Source of the DNA: Shewanella halotolerans
Lineage (GTDB): Bacteria; Pseudomonadota; Gammaproteobacteria; Enterobacterales; Shewanellaceae
DNA length: 64,000 bases
Direction: 5' to 3'
Assembly: GCF_019457535.1 (NCBI RefSeq)
Contig: NZ_CP080417.1
Location: forward strand, 2,294,001-2,358,000
In this document: piece by piece, positions 33,339 to 40,927 of the stretch
How positions within the stretch are numbered: position 1 is the first letter of the stretch
How the letters are laid out: every line of letters begins with the position of its first letter
Made by a program: the position numbers and the translations under genes
Notes under the pieces: generated by a model
What the model saw: the letters and a program-made list of their open reading frames with translations, nothing else
Database searches by the model: none
What the model was told of the DNA's origin: nothing

Positions 33339-33656
33339 TTAAGCGTTTACTTCCTTCGCTTGATGTTCGATTTGGGTAGATGGTGGGAGTATCTCAACCG
33401 GTAACTTGGCTTCTAACTGCTCTAACTTCTTATTGGCCTTGCGCAGTTGCAGCCTTACCTTAGTAATATGGTAGATGGCAAACAGCCAGCTAACCAGGAA
33501 GCCTGCCAGAAACACCACGCCGAGCACGACAGGCAGTCGATATTCACCCTGAGCGACAAAATAACTTATGGTCACCAGCTGTTCGTTGCGTGCACCAAAC
33601 AATAAAGCCAAGACGAAAAACAGGGCGACAAGCACGGTCGCGATAAATGACTTCAC
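33339..33656 (-). CDS. lapA: Lipopolysaccharide assembly protein A (YciS, DUF1049)
   Basis: GTG at 33656 is preferred as start because GGAG lies six bases upstream; the ATG at 33668 overlaps that ribosome site. The product has about 105 residues, with two membrane spans (about 2-20 and 41-62) around the conserved loop GARNEQLVTISYFVAQGEYRLP seen in YciS, then a short coiled-coil tail (RLQLRKANKKLEQLEAK). It is the partner of LapB in LPS control. Confidence 0.93.
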   Translation of the reverse strand: MKSFIATVLVALFFVLALLFGARNEQLVTISYFVAQGEYRLPVVLGVVFLAGFLVSWLFAIYHITKVRLQLRKANKKLEQLEAKLPVEILPPSTQIEHQAKEVNA

Positions 33657-33739
33657 GTTACTCTCCATAAACCCGTGATGATGGGTTGATTATCCAAGAA
33701 ATTTAGCGAACTAGCTAGCCATACCTAGAATTTAGGCAT

Positions 33740-33768
33740 AAAAAAACCTCCTTTCGGAGGCTTTTAAA
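33740..33768 (-). terminator. Terminator after ihfB
   Basis: CCTCC (33747-33751) and GGAGG (33756-33760) form the stem with a 4-base loop; seven A residues on the left give a U-tract for leftward transcripts. It also separates ihfB from lapA. Confidence 0.75.
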
Positions 33769-33778
33769 ACAATGTCAT

Positions 33779-34066
33779 TTACGAGTTGATAGCATCAACG
33801 CGCTCACGCAGTTCTTTGCCAGGCTTAAAGTGCGGTACATACTTGCCTTCCAGCTCAACTGAAGTCCCAGTCTTAGGATTACGGCCTGTACGTGGTGCAC
33901 GATAATGAAGGGAAAAACTACCAAAGCCACGGATCTCGATACGGTCACCGCCTTCCAATGTCGTTGCCATCTGCTCCAACATCTCTTTAATAGCGCTTTC
34001 TACTTCTTTTGCCGACAGCTGCGACTGCCTAGTGGCAAGTTTTTCGATCAGTTCGGATTTAGTCAT
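33779..34066 (-). CDS. ihfB: Integration host factor subunit beta
   Basis: A 95-residue HU/IHF protein beginning MTKSELIEKLA, with the DNA-binding signature GFGSFSLHYRAPRTGRNPKTG including the intercalating Pro. It pairs with IhfA to bend DNA in transcription, replication and recombination. It lies downstream of rpsA as in E. coli. Confidence 0.97.
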   Translation of the reverse strand: MTKSELIEKLATRQSQLSAKEVESAIKEMLEQMATTLEGGDRIEIRGFGSFSLHYRAPRTGRNPKTGTSVELEGKYVPHFKPGKELRERVDAINS

Positions 34067-34138
34067 CCTGTACCCTCTATAATCAAGCCAAACACAGTCA
34101 CCTAGCGGGGATGTTACCGTCCCCGAACTTCAGGCGAA

Positions 34139-35806
34139 TTATTTGCGAGCCGCTTTGAACGCTTCAGCCATGGCATTGCTCATTGCAACGTCATCTTGCT
34201 TGTTCAAGTTAGCCATCGCTTCCTTCTCATCAGCTTCGTCTTTCGCACGGATAGACAGGCTGATAGAACGGTTCTTGCGATCAACACCCATGAACTTAGA
34301 TTCAACAGTGTCACCTACTGAGTATACAGTAGATGCATCTTCGATGCGCTCACGAGAGATGTCAGAAACACGTAGGTAACCTTCTACAGTTTCAGCCAAC
34401 TCGATAGTAACGCCTTTCGCGTCTACTGCAGTAACAGTACCAGTTACGATAGCACCTTTCTTCTTATCTGCAAGATAAGCGTTGAATGGATCGTCTTCAG
34501 TCTGCTTAACGCCTAGGCTGATACGCTCACGCTCTGGGTCAACTGACAGTACAACTGCGCTGATTTCGTCGCCTTTCTTGTAGTCAGATACGGCTTCTTC
34601 GCCAGTACCATTCCAAGAGATGTCAGACAGGTGAACCAGACCGTCGATGCCGCCGTCTAGACCGATGAAGATACCGAAGTCAGTGATAGACTTGATCTTA
34701 CCAGTAACCTTGTCGCCTTTCGCGTAACGCTCTGCGAAATCATCCCATGGGTTAGTCTTACATTGCTTCAGACCTAGAGAAATACGACGACGCTCTTCAT
34801 CGATGTCCAGAACTAGAACTTCAACTTCATCACCTAGGTTAACAACCTTAGATGGGTGAATGTTCTTGTTAGTCCAATCCATTTCAGAAACGTGTACCAG
34901 ACCTTCAACACCTTCTTCGATTTCAACGAAGCAGCCGTAGTCAGTTAGGTTAGTTACGCGACCAGTCAACTTAGTGTTTTCTGGGTAGCGCTTGCTGATT
35001 TCTAACCATGGGTCTTCGCCAAGTTGCTTAAGACCTAGTGAAACACGAGTGCGCTCACGATCGTACTTAAGTACTTTAACGTTGATTTCGTCGCCAACGT
35101 TTACGATTTCAGATGGGTGCTTAACGCGCTTCCAAGCCATATCTGTGATATGTAGAAGACCGTCAACGCCACCTAGGTCAACGAATGCACCGTAGTCAGT
35201 CAGGTTCTTAACGATACCCTTAACTGCTTGACCTTCTTGTAGGTTTTCAAGTAGCGCATCACGCTCTGCACTGCTTTCAGATTCGATAACAGCACGACGA
35301 GAAACAACAACGTTGTTACGCTTCTGGTCTAGCTTGATAACCTTGAATTCTAGTTCTTTGTTTTCTAGGTGAGCAGTGTCGCGAACTGGGCGAACGTCAA
35401 CTAGAGAACCTGGTAGGAATGCACGGATACCGTTTAGTTCAACGGTGAAACCGCCTTTAACCTTACCATTGATGACACCGATTACAGTTTCAGCATCTTC
35501 GTAAGCTTTTTCTAGAACGATCCAAGCTTCGTGGCGCTTAGCTTTCTCACGAGAAAGTTGAGTTTCACCGAAACCATCTTCAACAGAGTCAAGGGCTACG
35601 TCAACTTCATCACCAACAGCGATTTCTAGAACGCCTTGAGCGTTTTTGAATTGGTCAGCTGGGATTGGGCTTTCAGACTTAAGGCCAGCGTCAACCAGTA
35701 CCATACCGTTCTGGATTGATACTACAGTACCACGAACGATAGAACCTGGACGGAACTCAAGTTGTTGAAGGGATTGTTCAAATAGATCAGCAAAAGATTC
35801 AGTCAT
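34139..35806 (-). CDS. rpsA: 30S ribosomal protein S1
   Basis: The 555-residue protein contains six S1 RNA-binding repeats (for example VVSIQNGMVLVDAGLKSE, VKNLTDYGAFVDLGGVDGLLHITDM, VTNLTDYGCFVEIEEGVEGLVHVSEM), matching the E. coli length of 557. It helps mRNA bind the 30S subunit. Codon use is strongly biased, as expected for a highly expressed gene. A CCACG/CGTGG hairpin lies in the 99-base leader, where S1 often autoregulates its own translation. Confidence 0.98.
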   Translation of the reverse strand: MTESFADLFEQSLQQLEFRPGSIVRGTVVSIQNGMVLVDAGLKSESPIPADQFKNAQGVLEIAVGDEVDVALDSVEDGFGETQLSREKAKRHEAWIVLEKAYEDAETVIGVINGKVKGGFTVELNGIRAFLPGSLVDVRPVRDTAHLENKELEFKVIKLDQKRNNVVVSRRAVIESESSAERDALLENLQEGQAVKGIVKNLTDYGAFVDLGGVDGLLHITDMAWKRVKHPSEIVNVGDEINVKVLKYDRERTRVSLGLKQLGEDPWLEISKRYPENTKLTGRVTNLTDYGCFVEIEEGVEGLVHVSEMDWTNKNIHPSKVVNLGDEVEVLVLDIDEERRRISLGLKQCKTNPWDDFAERYAKGDKVTGKIKSITDFGIFIGLDGGIDGLVHLSDISWNGTGEEAVSDYKKGDEISAVVLSVDPERERISLGVKQTEDDPFNAYLADKKKGAIVTGTVTAVDAKGVTIELAETVEGYLRVSDISRERIEDASTVYSVGDTVESKFMGVDRKNRSISLSIRAKDEADEKEAMANLNKQDDVAMSNAMAEAFKAARK

Positions 35807-35905
35807 GTTAATTTACTTTAAGTAATAAACCACGGCCCATCCTAGACGTGGAGTCAGATTAATCATTTGTCGCATCCATGTGACAAATCGTAACGACCCT
35901 GCTCC

Positions 35906-36598
35906 CTAGAGAACAAGATCAGGTAATTTTTCTTTGATGTGAGCGAGCGCGAGCTCAACCACTTCATCAATGCCTATGCCAGTCGTATCGATCACCAGCG
36001 CATCCTCGGCAGGAACCAAAGGAGCGACCGGGCGATTCATATCACGCTCATCGCGTTCAACGACCTCGGCCAAAAGACGGTCGATATTAACATCGAAGCC
36101 CTTGTCCTGCAACTGATTATAGCGCCTTTGGGCCCTTTCCTCAGCTGACGCGGTTAAATAAAGTTTAGCTGGAGTTGTAGGAAAAACGACCGTGCCCATG
36201 TCGCGACCATCAGCGATCAAACCTGGCGCCTCGGCAAAGGCGCGCTGACGACGAAGAAGCGCCTCACGTACGCGGGGAAAAGCCGCGACTTTTGAGGCTG
36301 CATTAGAGCACTCTTGGCTACGGATGGCGTGGGATACATCCTCGCCTTCCAGGACCACTTTAATGCCATTGCCATTAGCCGTAATGAATTGCACATCTAA
36401 ATGCGCGGCTAACAGGGCCAGCGAGGCTTCGTTGTCTAACTCGACGTTATGGTGAATTGCCGCGAGGGCCAAGACACGATATATGGCACCGCTATCAAGC
36501 AGCTTCCATCCTAAACGCGAAGCAAGTATCTGACTAATAGTGCCTTTACCTGCACCGCTTGGGCCGTCAATAGTGACGATGGGAGCCCGTTGTGACAT
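35906..36598 (-). CDS. cmk: Cytidylate kinase
   Basis: ATG 36598 is chosen because GGAG stands six bases upstream; this gives 230 residues, close to E. coli Cmk (227). The P-loop is DGPSGAGKGT. Further signatures are LLDSGAIYR and LIADGRDMGTVVFP. It phosphorylates CMP and dCMP with ATP. It lies between aroA and rpsA in the usual order. Confidence 0.97.
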   Translation of the reverse strand: MSQRAPIVTIDGPSGAGKGTISQILASRLGWKLLDSGAIYRVLALAAIHHNVELDNEASLALLAAHLDVQFITANGNGIKVVLEGEDVSHAIRSQECSNAASKVAAFPRVREALLRRQRAFAEAPGLIADGRDMGTVVFPTTPAKLYLTASAEERAQRRYNQLQDKGFDVNIDRLLAEVVERDERDMNRPVAPLVPAEDALVIDTTGIGIDEVVELALAHIKEKLPDLVL

Positions 36599-36734
36599 AT
36601 GATTCTCCAAATTAAATCTATCTTCCCTAAAGATCCTGAATGTCGTCCACGAAAAAACTGCGCGCGCATTATAAACTAAAAGCAATCATAAAGCGGCAAA
36701 AAGTTACGAATTAACATAATTGGATCACTTATTA

Positions 36735-36761
36735 TCGCGGGTCAAAAGCACTGACCCGCGA
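36735..36761. repeat. Hairpin after aroA
   Basis: TCGCGGGTCA (36735-36744) pairs perfectly with TGACCCGCGA (36752-36761), 13 bases after the leftward aroA stop codon. Only ATAATAAG follows on the minus strand, so termination may be partial. Confidence 0.6.
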
Positions 36762-36774
36762 TGAGAGACTGAGC

Positions 36775-38055
36775 CTACTGGGCAAGCGCCGCAAACTGGG
36801 CGAAGTAGTCGGGGAAGGTCTTGGAGGTACAATCGGGATCGTTAATGGTTATGCCACAATCGGCAAAGGCCATCAGTGAGAAACACATGGCCATGCGATG
36901 ATCGTTATAAGTATCGATTTCGGCCGTATTTAACTGAGCCGGCGCCGTGACGCGAATATAATCATGGCCCTCTTCTACCTCGGCGCCAACTTTACGCAGC
37001 TCGGTGGCCATGGCAGCGAGACGGTCTGTCTCCTTGATACGCCAGTTGTAGATATTACGCAGCGTCGTGGTGCCTGTGGCAAACAGCGCCGTGGTCGCTA
37101 TGGTCATGGCAGCATCCGGGATATGGTTCATGTCGAGATCCACCCCATGTAGCGGCGCACTTCTGGCGATGATGAAATCGTCGCCCCACTCTATCTGTGC
37201 GCCCATGGCTTCGAGGACGTCGGCAAACTTAACATCCCCTTGAATACTTTTCAGTCCAACACCGGTGACTTTAACCTCACCGCCTTGAATGGCTCCAGCT
37301 GCCAGGAAGTATGAGGCCGATGAGGCGTCGCCTTCAACCAGCACAGTACCGGGGGAGACATATTTCTGGCCTGCAGGAATCTCGAAGCGCTGATAGTCGT
37401 GATTAATAACCGTCACGCCAAACTGCGCCATCAACGCGATAGTGATGTCGATATATGGTTTGGAGACCAGCTCGCCTTTAATCTTGATATTCACCTGATC
37501 CTTAGCCAGTGGCGTCACCATCAGCAGCGCGGTTAAAAACTGGCTGGACAGGTCACCAGCGATCTCAACATCGCCGCCATTGAGTCCGGTGGCATTGATG
37601 GTTAGCGGCGGAAAGCCGGGCTGTTTCAGGTAGCGTATATCGGCACCAAGTGTGTTTAGGGCATCGACCAGATCACCTATGGGACGCTCCTCCATTCGCG
37701 GCTCGCCCGTTAAGGTAAATTCGCCCTGACCTAAAGTCAGCGCAGCACATAAGGGGCGCATCGCCGTGCCGGCATTACCCAGAAACAGTGTCTGGGCTGT
37801 GTCGCTATTAATTACGCCGCCCAATCCATCGAGTTCGCAAACCCGGTTATTGTCAGATAATTGATAGTTAACCCCGAGCTGCTTGAGGGCAGTAAGCATG
37901 TGACGAATGTCGTCAGAATCGAGCAGATTGGTCAGTCGGGTTTTCCCTTCAGCTAAGGTCGCCAATAACAGAGCGCGGTTAGAGATACTCTTAGAACCGG
38001 GAATATTCACGGTACCATGAACCTTAGATATGGGATCGAGTCGTAGTTGTTTCAT
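36775..38055 (-). CDS. aroA: 3-phosphoshikimate 1-carboxyvinyltransferase (EPSP synthase)
   Basis: A 426-residue EPSP synthase, which joins shikimate 3-phosphate and phosphoenolpyruvate on the way to chorismate. Signatures are PGSKSISNRALLLA near the N-terminus and LFLGNAGTAMRPL, followed by RMEERPIGDLVDAL and NWRIKETDRLAAM. The GNAGTAMRP motif is of the standard glyphosate-sensitive class I type. It is separated from serC by a rightward aminotransferase gene, unlike the E. coli serC-aroA operon. Confidence 0.97.
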   Translation of the reverse strand: MKQLRLDPISKVHGTVNIPGSKSISNRALLLATLAEGKTRLTNLLDSDDIRHMLTALKQLGVNYQLSDNNRVCELDGLGGVINSDTAQTLFLGNAGTAMRPLCAALTLGQGEFTLTGEPRMEERPIGDLVDALNTLGADIRYLKQPGFPPLTINATGLNGGDVEIAGDLSSQFLTALLMVTPLAKDQVNIKIKGELVSKPYIDITIALMAQFGVTVINHDYQRFEIPAGQKYVSPGTVLVEGDASSASYFLAAGAIQGGEVKVTGVGLKSIQGDVKFADVLEAMGAQIEWGDDFIIARSAPLHGVDLDMNHIPDAAMTIATTALFATGTTTLRNIYNWRIKETDRLAAMATELRKVGAEVEEGHDYIRVTAPAQLNTAEIDTYNDHRMAMCFSLMAFADCGITINDPDCTSKTFPDYFAQFAALAQ

Positions 38056-38444
38056 TAATCACTTCTTAATTGGTTGCAGCCCGGATCGACCGCGGATTAT
38101 TGATACTGTTAGATACTAAAAACTTGCCATCACGACAAAATGGCCATCTGCTCAATAGACCTGAGCCTCGTGGTTATAAAATTACTGATTGAGGCGGACT
38201 ATTCAACCCTTTTTTACGATTTATGGCCTTTAATGAGTAATTTTCTTTCTTAGCACTTTGCATGCCCACAAAAAATCACCAGAAATAGACCCGTCTCCCG
38301 CCGCTGGCATGAAAATTTGCCAAATTTAAGTTTCGATAAAATCTCGCATTGCGCTGTAAATTCCGCGCAAAATTAGTTTATCCTAAGGCTACGCACAGCG
38401 AAGGCCATTTAGGGCCTATAACAAGACATAAGGTAGTTGGAGCC
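38056..38444. other. Divergent region between aroA and the aminotransferase
   Basis: This 389-base gap should carry both promoters. The end of the gap holds AAGG and GGAG before the aminotransferase ATG. A short GGCC/GGCC hairpin lies at about 38402-38416. I looked for a TyrR box (TGTAAA-N6-TTTACA) and found only a half site at 38354. No small gene is evident. Confidence 0.4.
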
Positions 38445-39635
38445 ATGTTCGAGAATCTTTCCCCTATGCCCGCCGATCCTATCCTAGGGCTAATGACAAA
38501 ATTCCGTGAAGATCCCCATGCAAACAAGGTGGATCTAGGCGTAGGTGTATACAAGGATGAAGCGGGAAACACCCCGATTTTAGCCTGTGTCAAACGCGCC
38601 GAGCAGCACCGTATCGACACAGAGGCAACCAAAGTTTACATAGGCCCAACAGGTTCTCCTGCCTTTAACCAACTGATGGGCGAACTAGCGTTTGGCCAGG
38701 ACAACCCAGCACTGCTAGCCGATCGCATTCGCACCGTATCGACTCCGGGCGGTACGGGCGCCCTGCGCGTCGCGGCCGATTTCATCAAGCGTGTTAACCC
38801 AAATAGTGTGATCTGGGTGAGCGACCCCACCTGGGCCAACCATACGGGTCTGTTTGAAGCCGCCGGAATTAAGGTCAAGACCTACCCTTACTACGACTAT
38901 CAAAACAAGACTCTGAAATTTGACGAGATGCTGGCAGCCCTTTCCCAGATTGGCGCCGATGATGTGGTCTTGTTCCACGCCTGTTGTCATAACCCAAGCG
39001 GCATGGACCTCACTAACGAGCAGTGGGATCAGGTGATCGCGCTGACCAAGCAACAGGGGTTCACCCCGCTCATCGACATGGCCTATCAAGGCTTTGGCGA
39101 TGGTGTCGATGAAGATGCCTATGGTGTGCGTCAAATGGCCGCTAACGTCGATGACATGATCCTGTGTAGCTCTTGTTCGAAAAACTTCGGCCTTTATCGT
39201 GAGCGTATCGGCGCCTGTTCTATCGTCGGCAAAGACAGTCATTCGGCCAATGTGGCCTATTCGGTGCTGCTCTATGTGGTGCGCTGCATCTACTCTATGC
39301 CGCCGGCCCATGGCGCCGCCATCGTCGAGACGATTCTGGGATCGAGTGAGCTTAAGCAGCAATGGCTAGATGAGTTGAAGGTCATGCGCGATCGCATTAA
39401 CGGCAACCGCGCCATGCTGGTCAATAAGCTGATCGAAAAAGGTGTCACCCGAGACTTTAGCTTTATCGCCAAGCAGAAAGGCATGTTCTCCTTCCTCGGC
39501 GTTACCCCAGAGCAAGTCGCTAAGCTTCAGGCGGATCACAGCATCTACATGGTCGATTCTAGCCGCATCAGCATCGCAGGTATTGGTGAAGGCAATGTCG
39601 ATTATCTGGCGGAGTCTATCGCCAAGGTGTTGTAA
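38445..39635 (+). CDS. Class I aspartate/aromatic amino acid aminotransferase
   Basis: ATG 38445 gives 396 residues starting MFENLSPMPADPILGL, aligned with the start of E. coli AspC and TyrB; an upstream in-frame ATG at 38349 is rejected. The PLP-binding Lys is in SSCSKNFGLYRERIG. Other class I signatures are TPGGTGALRVAADF, HACCHNPSG and IDMAYQGFGDG. It transfers amino groups between aspartate or aromatic amino acids and 2-oxoglutarate; AspC versus TyrB cannot be settled here, so no symbol is given. Its place between serC and aroA suggests a role in aromatic synthesis. Confidence 0.93.
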   Translation: MFENLSPMPADPILGLMTKFREDPHANKVDLGVGVYKDEAGNTPILACVKRAEQHRIDTEATKVYIGPTGSPAFNQLMGELAFGQDNPALLADRIRTVSTPGGTGALRVAADFIKRVNPNSVIWVSDPTWANHTGLFEAAGIKVKTYPYYDYQNKTLKFDEMLAALSQIGADDVVLFHACCHNPSGMDLTNEQWDQVIALTKQQGFTPLIDMAYQGFGDGVDEDAYGVRQMAANVDDMILCSSCSKNFGLYRERIGACSIVGKDSHSANVAYSVLLYVVRCIYSMPPAHGAAIVETILGSSELKQQWLDELKVMRDRINGNRAMLVNKLIEKGVTRDFSFIAKQKGMFSFLGVTPEQVAKLQADHSIYMVDSSRISIAGIGEGNVDYLAESIAKVL

Positions 39636-39655
39636 TACAGCTTGAAAACTCATAA

Positions 39656-39684
39656 AAAAGGGGACCATTTGGTCCCCTTTTATG
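39656..39684. terminator. Bidirectional terminator between aminotransferase and serC
   Basis: AAAAGGGGACC (39656-39666) and GGTCCCCTTTT (39671-39681) form an 11-bp perfect stem with a 4-base loop. Confidence 0.9.
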
Positions 39685-39702
39685 TTCTGATGTTCTTTAA
39701 AG

Positions 39703-40797
39703 TTAGGCCGCGTGTTTTTCGGCGAAGGCTTTCATGAAGCTCACCAAGGCCTCGACACCCACTAATGGCATGGCGTTGTAGAGGCTGGCGCGCATACCGC
39801 CGACACTGCGATGACCTTTTAGCGCCACTAAGCCAGCGGCCTTAGCTTCTGCCAAAAACTGCTCATTCAACGACTCATCTTTCAGATAGAAGGTCACGTT
39901 CATCTTCGAGCGGTTAGCAACCGCGACGCGGTTTTCATAGAAATCGCCGCTGTCGATATAGGCATAGAGCGTCTCGGCCTTACGATCATTGACCTTGGCA
40001 ACCTCTGCCACGCCACCCTGTGCCTTGAGCCATTTGAAGACTTCTGCAGCCAGATACCAGGCAAAGGTCGGCGGCGTATTGAACATGGAGTCATGTTTTA
40101 CGGCCAGGCGATAGTCCATGATAGATGCCTGGGTGAGCTGCGGATACGCAAGTAAATCGTCACGAACGATGACGATGCTTAAGCCCGATGGTCCGATATT
40201 CTTCTGGGCGCCGGCATAGATGAGTCCATAACGGCTGACATCTATCTCGCGCGACATGATGTTTGATGACATGTCGGCAACGATCGGCCAAGGTGAATTA
40301 ATCTCTTCAAAAATTTCGATGCCATCTACCGTCTCATTTGGGCAGTAGTGCAGGTAACGATAATCTTGTTTAATCTCATTAAGATCTGGCACAACGATAC
40401 GGCTGATACCATTGACTTTTTCGACAATGTTTAACGTATCTATCTGGGCGTCGCCGGCCAATTTTTTGGCTTCTTCAACCGCGGCAGATGACCAACTGCC
40501 ATCGACCAGATAGAGGGCCTTACCCTGTTGACCCAAAAAATTATTCACAACTGCGGCGAACTGTCCGCGGCCACCACCATGCATAAAGAGTACATGGTAG
40601 TTGCTGGGAATATTCATCAAGTCTCTGATGTCGGCCTCGGCCTGCTCGGTAAGCGCGATAAACTCTTTACTACGATGGCTGATCTCCATTACGGAGACAC
40701 CTTGCCCGTTCCAATCCAATAACTCCTCTTGTGCTTTTTGCATCACGGGCTGAGGTAACATGGCCGGCCCTGCACAGAAATTATATGTCGCGCTCAC
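39703..40797 (-). CDS. serC: Phosphoserine aminotransferase
   Basis: A 364-residue class V aminotransferase, converting 3-phosphohydroxypyruvate to phosphoserine and also serving pyridoxine synthesis. It begins MSATYNFCAGPAMLP; the PLP-binding Lys is in IYAGAQKNIGPSG, and MHGGGRGQFA and KGHRSVGGMRASLYNAM are family signatures. Lies downstream of gyrA in the same direction, 130 bases away. Confidence 0.97.
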   Translation of the reverse strand: MSATYNFCAGPAMLPQPVMQKAQEELLDWNGQGVSVMEISHRSKEFIALTEQAEADIRDLMNIPSNYHVLFMHGGGRGQFAAVVNNFLGQQGKALYLVDGSWSSAAVEEAKKLAGDAQIDTLNIVEKVNGISRIVVPDLNEIKQDYRYLHYCPNETVDGIEIFEEINSPWPIVADMSSNIMSREIDVSRYGLIYAGAQKNIGPSGLSIVIVRDDLLAYPQLTQASIMDYRLAVKHDSMFNTPPTFAWYLAAEVFKWLKAQGGVAEVAKVNDRKAETLYAYIDSGDFYENRVAVANRSKMNVTFYLKDESLNEQFLAEAKAAGLVALKGHRSVGGMRASLYNAMPLVGVEALVSFMKAFAEKHAA

Positions 40798-40927
40798 TGC
40801 TTTCTCCTTTGCTCTTCTTTCAACTGTGTTGCGTCAAATTAAATGCCATTGGCGTATTTTATTATCGGGTTTCACTTGCCGAAACAAAACGAGCGTCCAT
40901 AAGGACGCCCGTTAATTTCGCTAAACG

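Noticed and set aside
38340..38380. TyrR box before the aminotransferase
   Set aside because: Only the half site TGTAAA was seen; the matching TTTACA six bases later is absent.
38349..38444. N-terminal extension of the aminotransferase (ATG 38349)
   Set aside because: The region lacks likeness to AspC/TyrB, and the start at 38445 aligns with the family and has a ribosome site.
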